Shown here: positions 18,357-26,833 of the stretch, piece by piece
How the letters are laid out: every line of letters begins with the position of its first letter
Numbering within the stretch: position 1 is the stretch's first letter
Source: Micavibrio_A sp964539025
GTDB lineage: Bacteria > Pseudomonadota > Alphaproteobacteria > Micavibrionales > Micavibrionaceae
DNA length: 64,000 nt
Reading direction: 5' to 3'
NCBI GenBank assembly: GCA_964539025.1
Contig: CAZIFA010000005.1
Coordinates: 1 to 64,000, forward strand
Program-made: the position numbers and the translations under genes
The notes under the pieces: generated by a model
Told to the model about the DNA's origin: nothing
Seen by the model: the letters and a program-made list of their open reading frames with translations, nothing else
The model's database searches: none

Positions 18357-20243
18357 ATGGCGCTGGAAAAAGAAAGCGATCGCGCCTTAAGTTTTTCTCG
18401 CCGCGCTTTTGTCATCGGCGCATTTCAGGCGGGGTTTCTGGCTGTGCTCTGTGGTCGTCTTGCATGGTTGCAGGTCGTTGAAGGAAATCGTTATAAAACA
18501 CTGGCCGAAAGCAATCGTATCAACCTGAAAATGATGGCGCCCGCGCGTGGGCAAATCGTGGATCGTTTCGGTGTGCCTTTTGCGGTGAACAATCAGAACT
18601 TTCGCGTCATTGTCGTTCCAGAACAAACGGACGATCTGGAGCAATCGCTCAGGCAGTTGCAAAAACTGATTAAGATCGACGATGCAACGTTGGATAAGGT
18701 TATCAAGCTTGCAAAGAAATCTCCGTCCTACACACCTATAGAAGTTGTCGACGATCTAGAATGGGAACAGGTGGCGACGGTAGAAGTTAACATTCCTGAG
18801 CTTCCGGGTATGAGTATCGATGTCGGCGAGGTACGACATTATCCGTTCGGCGACGCGGCGGCGCATATTATAGGTTACGTAGGAACGGCCAGCAAACAGG
18901 ATCAGGAGCGCGACAAAGATCCGCTTTTGACGCTTCCGGATTTTCAGGTTGGAAAAATTGCGCTGGAAAAGACGATGGATACTTACCTGCGTGGTAAGGC
19001 CGGGAGTTCGGAAGTTGAAGTCAATGTGGTTGGACGTGAGGTTCGTGAGTTACACAATCTAAAATCTCATGAAGGTAGTCGCGTTGTTTTAAGCATCGAT
19101 GCGGAATTGCAGCGCTTCGCCCAGCAGCGTTTATCTGCCGAACGTAGCGCGTCGGCGGTCGTGATGGATGTGCATTCAGGAGAAATTTACGCGCTGGCAT
19201 CTTATCCCGCGTTCGATCCGAATTATTTTACCGGCGGGATAAGTCATGAACGATACGAAGAGCTTCGCACGGATATAACCTTCCCGCTGGCGAATAAGGC
19301 TGTGGCAGGACAATATCCGCCGGGATCCACGTTCAAGATGGTGACGGCGCTAGCCGCGCTTGAAGCAGGCGTTATCAACGAAAGTACGGGTGTTTTTTGT
19401 CCTGGCCATTATGATTTCGGAAACGGGCGCTTTCACTGCTGGAAGCATGGAGGCCATGGTACGGTGAATGTGGTGAGTGCCATTGCCGAGTCTTGCGATA
19501 CGTTCTTTTATAAAATTTCAACCGAGCTTGGTATAAAGCGCATCGCCGATATGGCGCGCAGGTTGGGACTTGGCAGTAAGTTCGATATGGAGTTACAAGA
19601 AGAACGCGCAGGATTGGTTCCGGACGAAGAGTGGAAGAAGAAGCGCTATGGTGAATCGTGGCACCCCGGTGAGACTGTGATTGCCAGTATCGGTCAGGGA
19701 TATATGTTGACGACGCCGATGCAACTGGCCGTCATGACATCCCGCATTGTGAATGGCGGCAAGGCAGTCAAGCCATGGTTGGTTAGCTCTATCGCTGACA
19801 AGCCTGTGAAGCATGAAGAATGGGCGCATATAGAACTCAATCCAAAACATGTTGAAATCATTATGCGCGGAATGTCGCGTGTGGTGAACGATCAGCGTGG
19901 AACGGGATATGGTGCACGCATCACCGAACCCGGGATGGAAATGGGCGGGAAAAGCGGCACGGCGCAGGTCAAGCGTATCACCAAACAGGAACGGTCCGCC
20001 GGTGTAAAAAATGAAGACCTGCCGTGGCAGTTCCGACATCATGCACTGTTCGTCGGTTATGCGCCGGTGGGTAATCCGCGTTATGCCTGCGCGGTTGTTG
20101 TTGAGCACGGGGTGGGCGGATCGAAGGCGGCGGCACCGATTGTTCGTGATCTGCTTTTGATGGCGCAGCAGCGAAATCCTGCCTCGAAGCCGGAGGCGAC
20201 TAAACCTGCCAGTCCGGAAAAGAAAGAAGGGCCCGATGCGTAA
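18357..20243 (+). CDS. mrdA: penicillin-binding protein 2, peptidoglycan transpeptidase
   Basis: The product has 628 residues. A cytoplasmic N-terminus and one membrane helix (about 17-37) precede a pedestal domain starting ARGQIVDRFG and the transpeptidase domain. The active-site serine is in PPGSTFKM (SxxK, about 323), the second motif is AESCDTFFY, and the third is GGKSGTAQV (about 532). The C-terminal 20 residues are a lysine/proline-rich tail. PBP2 cross-links new strands made by RodA during side-wall growth. Its end overlaps the rodA start by 8 nt, so the pair is translationally coupled. Confidence 0.96.
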   Translation: MALEKESDRALSFSRRAFVIGAFQAGFLAVLCGRLAWLQVVEGNRYKTLAESNRINLKMMAPARGQIVDRFGVPFAVNNQNFRVIVVPEQTDDLEQSLRQLQKLIKIDDATLDKVIKLAKKSPSYTPIEVVDDLEWEQVATVEVNIPELPGMSIDVGEVRHYPFGDAAAHIIGYVGTASKQDQERDKDPLLTLPDFQVGKIALEKTMDTYLRGKAGSSEVEVNVVGREVRELHNLKSHEGSRVVLSIDAELQRFAQQRLSAERSASAVVMDVHSGEIYALASYPAFDPNYFTGGISHERYEELRTDITFPLANKAVAGQYPPGSTFKMVTALAALEAGVINESTGVFCPGHYDFGNGRFHCWKHGGHGTVNVVSAIAESCDTFFYKISTELGIKRIADMARRLGLGSKFDMELQEERAGLVPDEEWKKKRYGESWHPGETVIASIGQGYMLTTPMQLAVMTSRIVNGGKAVKPWLVSSIADKPVKHEEWAHIELNPKHVEIIMRGMSRVVNDQRGTGYGARITEPGMEMGGKSGTAQVKRITKQERSAGVKNEDLPWQFRHHALFVGYAPVGNPRYACAVVVEHGVGGSKAAAPIVRDLLLMAQQRNPASKPEATKPASPEKKEGPDA

Positions 20244-21366
20244 CATGCTCTATTTGTCGGGCGAAGGTTCTATCCTCCAGAAGCTGAAATATATCAACTG
20301 GGGTTTGGTTGCATTGATTACAATGCTGGCTTGCGTCGGGTTTACAGCTCTTTATTCAGCGGCTGGCGGTAATCTCGACCCGTGGGCATCGAAACAGATT
20401 CCACGCTTTTTTGTGTTTATGGTCGGTATGATCGTTATCGCGCTGATTGATATTCGTATCTGGTACAGATTGGCCTATCCGTTCTATTTTACCTGTCTGT
20501 TTTTACTGCTGGTGGTCGATATCACAGGGCATATCGGCATGGGGGCGCAGCGATGGATCAAAATCGGGTTTATCCAGATCCAGCCATCTGAACTGATGAA
20601 GATCGCCGTTGTCATGGCACTGGCGAAATATTTCCATTCGGCGGCACCCGAAGACATGAAAAGCCTGCGGTTCCTTGCAATAGGTCTGGCGTTCCTTATC
20701 GCGCCGTTCGTTCTGGTGGCGACACAGCCGGACCTTGGCACATCTGGTGTTATCGTTATGGCAGGTCTGGCTATGTTTTTTCTGGCTGGTGCGCCGATCT
20801 GGATATTTATTTTAGGTGCGATAGGGGTGATTGTGGCCGCGCCTATGGCGTGGCTTCTACTGCATGATTACCAGAAGCAGCGGGTGTTGACTTTCCTTGA
20901 TCCGGAACGCGATCCGCTTGGCGCTGGGTATCACATCACGCAATCGAAAATCGCGCTGGGTTCTGGTGGACTGGAAGGCAAAGGGTTCCTGAAAGGCACG
21001 CAAAGCCATTTGAACTTCTTGCCCGAAAAGCAAACGGATTTTATTTTCACGCTATGGGTCGAAGAATGGGGATTCTTCGGCGGGCTGTTCATACTCGCGC
21101 TCGTGGGCATGATTTTATTTTATGGAGGATGGATCGCCATGCGCTGCCGCCATTCGTTCGGGCGGCTGATGGCCTTCGGCCTGATGGTGAATTTCTCCAT
21201 CTATGTGTTTATCAATGTTTCGATGGTGATGGGGCTTATTCCTGTCGTGGGCGTTCCATTCCCGATGCTGTCTTATGGCGGAACGGCGATGATGACGGTG
21301 ATCATCGGTTTTGGCCTGATGATGTCGTGCAATGTTTACAAGGATGCAAAGCTACCGCGGATGTGA
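20236..21366 (+). CDS. rodA: rod shape-determining SEDS glycosyltransferase RodA
   Basis: This 376-residue protein has about ten membrane helices. SEDS-family marks are GAQRWIKIGFIQIQPSE, VATQPDLGTS (with the functionally important aspartate), FLPEKQTDFIFTLWVEEWG and PFPMLSYGGTAMM. RodA polymerises lipid II into glycan strands with PBP2. It overlaps mrdA by 8 nt and ends tail-to-tail, with no spacer, against the glutaredoxin gene on the other strand. Confidence 0.96.
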   Translation: MRNMLYLSGEGSILQKLKYINWGLVALITMLACVGFTALYSAAGGNLDPWASKQIPRFFVFMVGMIVIALIDIRIWYRLAYPFYFTCLFLLLVVDITGHIGMGAQRWIKIGFIQIQPSELMKIAVVMALAKYFHSAAPEDMKSLRFLAIGLAFLIAPFVLVATQPDLGTSGVIVMAGLAMFFLAGAPIWIFILGAIGVIVAAPMAWLLLHDYQKQRVLTFLDPERDPLGAGYHITQSKIALGSGGLEGKGFLKGTQSHLNFLPEKQTDFIFTLWVEEWGFFGGLFILALVGMILFYGGWIAMRCRHSFGRLMAFGLMVNFSIYVFINVSMVMGLIPVVGVPFPMLSYGGTAMMTVIIGFGLMMSCNVYKDAKLPRM

Positions 21367-21705
21367 TCAGGCAGCATTTTTATAGGCAACACCTTTTTGC
21401 TTAAGAAGATCCTGTAATTCACCACTGACGAACATTTCTTTTACGATGTCACAGCCACCGACGAATTCGCCTTTGATGTAAAGTTGGGGAATGGTAGGCC
21501 ATTGGGTGAAATCCTTGATGCCCTGACGGATGGTGGCGTCTTCCAGAACGTTGATATCCTTGAATACCACGCCGATCTGCGAGAGAATCTGAACGACGGC
21601 AGCCGAAAATCCGCATTGCGGAAAGGCGGCGGTGCCTTTCATGTAAAGCACGACGTCATTGTCGCTGATTTCTTTTTTGATACGATCGAAAACGATGTTT
21701 TCCAT
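21367..21705 (-). CDS. grxD: Grx4-type monothiol glutaredoxin
   Basis: The start MENIVFDRIKKEIS at 21705 gives 112 residues; earlier in-frame starts run into the bolA gene. It has the monothiol active site PQCGFS, WPTIPQLYIKGEFVGGCDI for glutathione binding, and FKDINVLED. Grx4-type proteins bind a bridging Fe-S cluster with glutathione and pair with BolA proteins. A bolA homologue lies 13 nt upstream in the same operon, which supports this role in Fe-S cluster trafficking or iron sensing. Confidence 0.93.
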   Translation of the reverse strand: MENIVFDRIKKEISDNDVVLYMKGTAAFPQCGFSAAVVQILSQIGVVFKDINVLEDATIRQGIKDFTQWPTIPQLYIKGEFVGGCDIVKEMFVSGELQDLLKQKGVAYKNAA

Positions 21706-21718
21706 TTTTCCCTCAGTG

Positions 21719-21955
21719 TTACTTGTTTGGTGCAGATGTCTGAATTGCCAATGCGTGTAATTCGCCGCCCATTTTACCCTGCAGCGCTTTATAGACCATC
21801 TGGTGCTGCTGGACGCGGGACAGGCCGGTGAAAGCGGGGGATACGACATGAGCGGCATAGTGTTCGCCATCGCCGCGCAGATCATCGATCCGCACATCCG
21901 CGTTTGGTATTCCATTACGGATCATTTCTGCGATGGTCTTGGCGTCCATGGCCAT
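21719..21955 (-). CDS. bolA: BolA family protein
   Basis: This 78-residue protein has the compact BolA fold. The segments IPNADVRIDDLRGDGEHYAAHVVS and FTGLSRVQQHQMVYKALQGKMGGELHALAIQT carry the conserved histidines used as cluster ligands in Grx-BolA heterodimers. It is encoded immediately before the Grx4 gene, the usual functional pairing. Its length and ending are nearer the BolA2/IbaG group than classical BolA. Confidence 0.9.
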   Translation of the reverse strand: MAMDAKTIAEMIRNGIPNADVRIDDLRGDGEHYAAHVVSPAFTGLSRVQQHQMVYKALQGKMGGELHALAIQTSAPNK

Positions 21956-22081
21956 GATTAAAATCTCCCCGGCCTTGATATAGCGTATGTCCCCGTGGCT
22001 CCAATATTAGCATTAAATAAGGAAAGAGTAACTATTTTCATAGTGTTTCTCTTTGCTACGAAATCTCAAAGGGTTAGGTGT

Positions 22082-22408
22082 TTATTTCTGCTCGTTCATA
22101 ATCTGGATGCGGGCTTCTTCCATGAAGTGTTCTAGTTTGGAATCAATTGTGTGTTCGGCAATTGCAAGGCCTTTTTCCGCGATGACGGGGCGGATTGCGC
22201 GTTTGACGTCTTCAAAGCCCGGTTCATCGAGATTGGAGGAGACGACCGACCCAGCAAAGACCTTGGCTTCATCGGCGTTCATGCCCATTTGTTCGGCCAG
22301 CCACAGGCCGAAAAGCTTTGAGGCTCTGGCTTCAATACGGAACATAAGCTCCTGATCCAGCGCGTATTTCGTTTCAAATGCTTTTTGACGGTCGTCCATA
22401 TTTGTCAT
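22082..22408 (-). CDS. DUF1476 family protein, ATP synthase zeta-inhibitor-like
   Basis: This 108-residue, mostly helical protein begins MTNMDDRQKAFETKYALDQE and includes FRIEARASKLFGLWLAEQMG, both typical of DUF1476. In Paracoccus denitrificans the DUF1476 protein is the zeta subunit, which inhibits F1-ATPase hydrolysis. The family is almost restricted to alphaproteobacteria, so it is a lineage marker here. It is divergently placed against purC with about 105 bp between them, and stands apart from any atp operon in the window. Confidence 0.88.
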   Translation of the reverse strand: MTNMDDRQKAFETKYALDQELMFRIEARASKLFGLWLAEQMGMNADEAKVFAGSVVSSNLDEPGFEDVKRAIRPVIAEKGLAIAEHTIDSKLEHFMEEARIQIMNEQK

Positions 22409-22513
22409 TAGTTTCTATCCTCTAGTTAAAGCGTACAAATCTGGGAAATTAGTACCATTTGCGCATTTTTAAATCCATTGTTATATGAAGGGGAATTTAG
22501 CGAGGAAAACCTT

Positions 22514-23383
22514 ATGGCAAGCATGTTCGGCAATCGCCGCAAAGTCATTTACGAAGGCAAGGCCAAGATCATTTATGAAGGGACCGAGCCCGGCACGTTT
22601 ATCCAGTATTTCAAGGATGACGCGACTGCAAGCAATGGTGCCAAGAAAGCCTCCATCGCGGGCAAGGGCGTGCTCAACAACCGGATTTCCGCGCATATCA
22701 TGACCAAGCTGGAAGGGATCGGCGTTCCGACCCATTTTCTGCGTTCGCTCAACATGCGTGAGCAACTGGTTCGCCAGGTGGAGATCATCCCGCTCGAAGT
22801 TACTATCCGCAATATTGCCGCAGGGTCGTTGTGCAAACGTCTGGGCGTAAAAGAGGGGACAATCCTTCCCAATCCGATTGTCGAATTCTATTACAAGAAA
22901 GACGAGCTTAACGACCCTATGGTCAACGAGCATCATATCTTTACGTTCGGATGGGCCGACCCGTTTGAAATCGAAGAAATGATAGGGCAGGCCTATCGCG
23001 TGAACGATTATCTCAACGGGCTGTTCGCCGGTATCGGTTTACGCCTTGTCGATTTCAAACTGGAATTCGGGCGCCTGTGGGGTGAGTATGACGAACTCTA
23101 TATCATTCTCGCCGATGAAATTTCACCCGACAATTGCCGCCTGTGGGATGCGAAGACGGGTGAGAAGCTGGACAAGGATCGCTTCCGTCAGGATCTGGGC
23201 GATGTCGTCGAAGGCTATCAGGAAATTGCCAAGCGCTTGGGTCTTATCCCACAAGGCGGATTGATGTCGGATGGTGAATTCGATGAGAAGCTAGCCGAAA
23301 ATCTCGATACGATCGATAACGAGTTGGCCCGTGAGCGTCGTCTGCGCGCTGTCAAGAAGCCTCCCGGTAAGCCGCGGGTCTAA
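22514..23383 (+). CDS. purC: SAICAR synthetase
   Basis: This ATP-dependent ligase joins aspartate to CAIR in purine synthesis. From the ATG at 22514 (GAGGAAAA upstream) it has 289 residues; an earlier in-frame ATG at 22478 lacks a good ribosome site. Family motifs include YEGKAKIIYEG, FKDDATASNGAKKA, EVTIRNIAAGSLCKRLG and LVDFKLEFG, with DEISPDNCRLWD near the metal site. About 35 extra basic C-terminal residues follow the usual end. No purS, purQ or purL gene is adjacent, so the gene is detached from the common purCSQL order. The DUF1775 gene starts 1 nt after its stop. Confidence 0.95.
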   Translation: MASMFGNRRKVIYEGKAKIIYEGTEPGTFIQYFKDDATASNGAKKASIAGKGVLNNRISAHIMTKLEGIGVPTHFLRSLNMREQLVRQVEIIPLEVTIRNIAAGSLCKRLGVKEGTILPNPIVEFYYKKDELNDPMVNEHHIFTFGWADPFEIEEMIGQAYRVNDYLNGLFAGIGLRLVDFKLEFGRLWGEYDELYIILADEISPDNCRLWDAKTGEKLDKDRFRQDLGDVVEGYQEIAKRLGLIPQGGLMSDGEFDEKLAENLDTIDNELARERRLRAVKKPPGKPRV

Positions 23384-23384
23384 T

Positions 23385-23912
23385 ATGAAATATGTTCTGT
23401 TCTTTCTGGCGATGTTCGTCGCAATTCCCGCCCACGCCCATGTCACGGCAAATCCGGATACGGCCACAGCCGGGAAATATTTTGAGACGAAATTCCGCAT
23501 ATCGCATGGCTGCGATGGCAGCGATACGGTGGAAGTGCATATCAGCCTGCCCAAAGGTTTTGTCACAGCAAAACCGCAATACAAGGCTGGGTGGACGGCC
23601 ACGGTTGTTAAAAGCAAGCTGGATAAGCCTGTACCGGCCGGTCATGGCAAAATGGCAGATGAACAAATTGACGAAATCATCTGGAAGGGTGGGCCGCTGC
23701 CACATGATCAGTATGATGAATTTGGTGTTCTGATGAAGTTGCCCGACGCTCCGGGGACTTTATGGTTCCCAGTAAAGCAGATTTGTGAAAAAGGCGTTGA
23801 GGACTGGAAAAATGTTCCGGCTGGCGGCGAATGGCATGAAACCGATCATCCCGCGCCGTTCGTGAAAATCACTCCTGACGCTATGCCGAGCATGAGCGGG
23901 CATCATCACTGA
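23385..23912 (+). CDS. YcnI-like DUF1775 exported protein
   Basis: This 175-residue protein has a signal peptide ending AHA, then mature HVTANPDTATAGKYFETKFRISHGCDGSDT. The first mature histidine and the HGC segment are typical of DUF1775 (YcnI) domains, which bind copper in B. subtilis. A histidine-rich end (SGHHH) adds a possible metal site. It probably acts in the periplasm in copper handling. It follows purC by 1 nt, an unexpected partner for purine synthesis, and ends convergently, overlapping the small gene on the minus strand by 7 nt. Confidence 0.85.
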   Translation: MKYVLFFLAMFVAIPAHAHVTANPDTATAGKYFETKFRISHGCDGSDTVEVHISLPKGFVTAKPQYKAGWTATVVKSKLDKPVPAGHGKMADEQIDEIIWKGGPLPHDQYDEFGVLMKLPDAPGTLWFPVKQICEKGVEDWKNVPAGGEWHETDHPAPFVKITPDAMPSMSGHHH

Positions 23913-24115
23913 TTTTTGGGACTGCCGTAAGGGTTAACTTTTCGTCCCGTCACATATCGTATGGCTTCGGCTAAAGGCATCTTATTACTCTGTGCCAGAG
24001 CGCGAACTGAATCCATGGCCCTGTCAATATCAGTTGGATCCGCTTCGTCGAATTTTCGGCCTAAAGCCTTTCTCTGCTTTTGCCGTGTCAAAAAAGAATC
24101 CGCTGAATCGCCCAT
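23906..24115 (-). CDS. small hypothetical protein, 69 aa
   Basis: I do not recognise a family. It is polar and charged, begins MGDSADSFLTRQKQRKALGR and looks helical. A good AAGGAG site 8 nt before the ATG and a 12-nt gap from nadK suggest it is a real last gene of the repressor-pyrE-nadK run. Its 3' end overlaps the end of the DUF1775 gene on the opposite strand by 7 nt. Confidence 0.65.
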   Translation of the reverse strand: MGDSADSFLTRQKQRKALGRKFDEADPTDIDRAMDSVRALAQSNKMPLAEAIRYVTGRKVNPYGSPKNQ

Positions 24116-24127
24116 AAAATATACTCC

Positions 24128-24886
24128 TTAAGATACAAATTGTTCTTTTAAAATCCGCTCTTCCAGATGATGGTCCGGATCAAACAGCATTGTGCAAGAA
24201 ATACTGGTAGATTGGTGAACGTCTATGCTCACCACGTCGCGGAATTCGCGTGAGTCCGCCGTTGCGCTCACGGGGCGTTTTTCACCTTCGGCGGCATCGA
24301 TGCGGACCTTCAGGTTGGATGGGATCAGCGCGCCTCTCCATCTGCGGGGACGGAATGCGCTGATAGGTGTCAGCGCCAGAAGGTTGGCGGACAGCGGTAG
24401 AATAGGGCCGTAAGCCGAAAGATTATACGCTGTGCTGCCTGCGGGGGTTGCGAGCAGGATACCGTCACAAACCAGTTCGGGAATGCGCACGACATTGTCC
24501 ACGGAAATTTTCAACCGCGCTGCCTGACGCGTTTCGCGCAGTAAGGATACTTCATTGAAAGCAATGGCTTCGTGCACATTGCCCTGCGTATCGATGGCTT
24601 TCATTTTTAAAGGGTGGATTTGCACCGATACAGCCTTTTTCAAACGGGCGGGCAGATCATCGGAATGATAGGGGTTCATCAAGAAACCGACAGAGCCGAA
24701 ATTCATGCCGTAAACGGGCTTGTTCGATTTCTCATACTTGTGAAGCGCTTCGAGCATTGTCCCATCGCCGCCCAGAACGACGATCACATCACACTCTTCC
24801 ACGGCACTCTGCCCGTAAATATCAAACAGCGCCTTATATGCATCCTTCGCACGGGCTGTTTTGGCGGCGTGGAAGTGGATTTTCAT
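24128..24886 (-). CDS. nadK: NAD kinase
   Basis: This 252-residue enzyme phosphorylates NAD to NADP. It has the GGDG motif (VLGGDGTMLEALHKY), the loop NFGSVGFLMN and the nucleotide-binding CDGILLATPAGSTAYNLSAYGPI. The length and the short N-terminus fit the alphaproteobacterial form. Its ATG overlaps the pyrE stop codon (ATGA). It supplies NADP, the acceptor of the transhydrogenase encoded elsewhere in this window. Confidence 0.95.
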   Translation of the reverse strand: MKIHFHAAKTARAKDAYKALFDIYGQSAVEECDVIVVLGGDGTMLEALHKYEKSNKPVYGMNFGSVGFLMNPYHSDDLPARLKKAVSVQIHPLKMKAIDTQGNVHEAIAFNEVSLLRETRQAARLKISVDNVVRIPELVCDGILLATPAGSTAYNLSAYGPILPLSANLLALTPISAFRPRRWRGALIPSNLKVRIDAAEGEKRPVSATADSREFRDVVSIDVHQSTSISCTMLFDPDHHLEERILKEQFVS

Positions 24887-25554
24887 GCGTTGGCCTGCAC
24901 GGGGCGTTTATGTTCGTTCTGTTTGCCCCATTCATCCGGTTCTTTTAAGAAGAACTCGACGGATTTCAATTCTTCTTCACTGAAATATTTTTGCTCGCGC
25001 GCAACTTTGAGGACATCGGCCCATGTTGTCAGAGCGTGAAGCTGCAATCCCCAGTCTTTCATGTTCTGATAGCTTTGCGGGAAATTGCCGTAGTGAAAGA
25101 CAACAAATGCGTGTTCGACGATTGCGCCAGCCCCGCGAAGTGCGTCGACGAATACTTTTTTCGATCCACCATCGGTTTGGAGGTCTTCAATCAGGGCAAC
25201 TTTTTTGCCTTCTTCCATGAAACCTTCGATTTGGGCCATTTTGCCGAAGCCTTTTGGTTTCTTGCGCACATAGAGCATGGGTTTATTCAAGCGTTCGGCA
25301 ATAAAGGCGGCGTAGGGAATGCCTGCTGTTTCGCCGCCTGCGACGTAATCGAGATCAAGGCCTTTGAGCATGTCGGCGGCAAAGTCCATCAATATGCCGC
25401 GCTCTTTGGGAAAAGAGATCATCCGGCGCATATCGGTATAGACGGGTGAAAGGCGTCCCGATGTAAACACGAACGGTTTTTCAGGATTGAACAGTACCGA
25501 TTTTGTATCCAGCAAAATTTTGGCCGACACTGCGGCGATATTATCTTTGGTCAT
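24883..25554 (-). CDS. pyrE: orotate phosphoribosyltransferase
   Basis: The product has 223 residues of the phosphoribosyltransferase type I fold. The substrate loop FVFTSGRLSPVYTDMRRM and the PRPP-binding segment VALIEDLQTDGGSKK are present, the latter diverging slightly from the usual DxxTTGGS form. It converts orotate and PRPP to OMP in pyrimidine synthesis. It lies 18 nt downstream of the S24 repressor gene and overlaps nadK by 4 nt, so its transcription may depend partly on the repressor promoter. Confidence 0.92.
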   Translation of the reverse strand: MTKDNIAAVSAKILLDTKSVLFNPEKPFVFTSGRLSPVYTDMRRMISFPKERGILMDFAADMLKGLDLDYVAGGETAGIPYAAFIAERLNKPMLYVRKKPKGFGKMAQIEGFMEEGKKVALIEDLQTDGGSKKVFVDALRGAGAIVEHAFVVFHYGNFPQSYQNMKDWGLQLHALTTWADVLKVAREQKYFSEEELKSVEFFLKEPDEWGKQNEHKRPVQANA

Positions 25555-25572
25555 ACCCGTTTCCTTTGATTA

Positions 25573-26223
25573 TTACTGGCTGACCCACAAAATCCGGGCA
25601 ACCCATGCAATATCTTTGCTTTGTATGGCTCTGGCCGCATGGCTGGGATTCAGGGATTTGAGTTCCATTTTTCCGCCGCTTTTGCGCACCAGCTCCTTGG
25701 CCATCACTTCGCCCTTTACGGTTCGCACGACAACACGGTCACCTTTTCGGATCTTGGCATCACGCGAGATAACGAGAATATCGCCGCTGCGATAAAGCGG
25801 TTCCATGGAATCACCGCTGATTTCCAGCGCATAAGTTCCGGATGCATTCGCTGCGTTATTCTCGGGAAATTTCACTTCATCCCATGAATCGCCCGTGGGA
25901 TAGCCATCCTCATCGAAAAACCCGGCGGCACCGGCCTGCGCGAAACCGATCAGGGGAATGAAGCCCGATCTGACACTGATGTCGATAGTATCGTCACCGT
26001 CCATCATGGACAGGAAGTCGGACATGGTCGCGCCCGTGGCATCTAGCACGCGGCTGATGCTTTCTGTGGAAGGCCAGCGCGGCTTTCCATCGCTGCTGAA
26101 GCGCTTGCTCTTGTTAAAAGACGTGGGGTCGAGACCTGATTGTTTGGCCAATCCCGAGGCTGAATAGCCTAGCGAGGCGGCGAGACGGTCAAGGGCGTGC
26201 CAGATATTTTCGTGTGTCAACAT
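25573..26223 (-). CDS. LexA/CI-like S24 repressor
   Basis: The product has 216 residues. The N-terminal helix-turn-helix (about 15-70; YSASGLAKQSGLDPTSFNKS) is followed by RWPSTESISRVL. The C-terminal S24 domain has the nucleophile in SGDSMEPLYRSGDILVI and the general-base lysine in VVVRTVKGEVMAKEL, so RecA-stimulated self-cleavage is possible. The candidate cleavage region is around FAQAGAAGFFD. Similar regulators are widely conserved in alphaproteobacterial chromosomes, so it may be a host gene that controls the adjacent phage-like element. Two dyads of the TAGGA-N6-TCCTA type lie just upstream, suggesting autoregulation. Confidence 0.88.
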   Translation of the reverse strand: MLTHENIWHALDRLAASLGYSASGLAKQSGLDPTSFNKSKRFSSDGKPRWPSTESISRVLDATGATMSDFLSMMDGDDTIDISVRSGFIPLIGFAQAGAAGFFDEDGYPTGDSWDEVKFPENNAANASGTYALEISGDSMEPLYRSGDILVISRDAKIRKGDRVVVRTVKGEVMAKELVRKSGGKMELKSLNPSHAARAIQSKDIAWVARILWVSQ

Positions 26224-26228
26224 ATACT

Positions 26229-26274
26229 TAGGCTAAAATTCCTACGAGCAAAAGTAAATAGGAAAATAATCATA
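26229..26274. promoter_or_regulatory. two imperfect operator dyads before the repressor gene
   Basis: Site 1 at 26229-26244 reads TAGGC-TAAAAT-TCCTA and site 2 at 26259-26274 reads TAGGA-AAATAA-TCATA, each one base off a perfect TAGGA-N6-TCCTA dyad, with centres 30 bp apart. Site 1 lies 5 nt before the repressor start codon. The same dyad recurs in promoters at 30.57 kb and 58.0 kb. Confidence 0.6.
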
Positions 26275-26282
26275 AAAAGTGC

Positions 26283-26329
26283 TTGACTTCACGATTTGTT
26301 CCTGTCATTAATAAGAACATAAAGAGAAC
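26283..26329 (+). promoter_or_regulatory. rightward promoter with SOS-type GAAC-N7-GAAC repeat
   Basis: TTGACT (26283-26288) with ATTAAT (26307-26312) gives an 18-nt spacer pointing into the phage-like element. GAAC at 26315-26318 and 26326-26329 are spaced by exactly 7 nt. On the other strand this is GTTC-N7-GTTC, the known LexA box form of alphaproteobacteria. A further GTTC at 26298-26301 forms a dyad with the first GAAC. Binding here would cover the predicted start site. Confidence 0.55.
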
Positions 26330-26389
26330 ACCTGTGTCAAGGCGCCTTTATGTCCCAGTTCAAAATCAACCCTAAAACAAGAAAAGACC

Positions 26390-26833
26390 ATGAGCACCAA
26401 AGACCGCTATACGCCAAAGACACAGCCGGATACCAAGCCAACCCCGTTCGATAATGCGGAAGAAGCCTGGCTCTGGTTCATCCTTGCACAGGAGGCCAGA
26501 AACGAGGGGGCGCGCTATACGGCGGGTCTCTCGCTGGTCAATCGCCCGTGCGAACCATCGGACATCTTAAAAGTGGTGGAACGCCTCTACCGCAACAGAC
26601 GTCTTGTGATGGATCACCTTCTGGTGCTTCGCCATTACGGCAAGCGTCAGTTGCCGCCCGATCCGCGCCGCGTGAAAGAAGTTCGCGCTTTCGCGCTCTG
26701 GAAAGAAGCGCTGGAGCGTCTGGAACCTGTTCTCGTCAGAAAGGGCATCGTTCGCCCAAAGCTTACTTTGCCCAGACCGGGTCGGTACTGGGCGCACACG
26801 GCAATTATTTATGAAGGAGGATTATCAGCATGA
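26390..26833 (+). CDS. conserved phage-element protein, unknown function, 147 aa
   Basis: I recognise no domain. The protein is soluble and basic, with EEAWLWFILAQEARNEGARY near the start and LVRKGIVRPKLTLPRPGRYWA near the end. It is the first gene after the putative operator-promoter, so it would be the earliest gene expressed. Its stop overlaps the next start (ATGA). By position it could be a regulator or a small packaging factor, but no helix-turn-helix is evident by eye. Confidence 0.7.
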   Translation: MSTKDRYTPKTQPDTKPTPFDNAEEAWLWFILAQEARNEGARYTAGLSLVNRPCEPSDILKVVERLYRNRRLVMDHLLVLRHYGKRQLPPDPRRVKEVRAFALWKEALERLEPVLVRKGIVRPKLTLPRPGRYWAHTAIIYEGGLSA

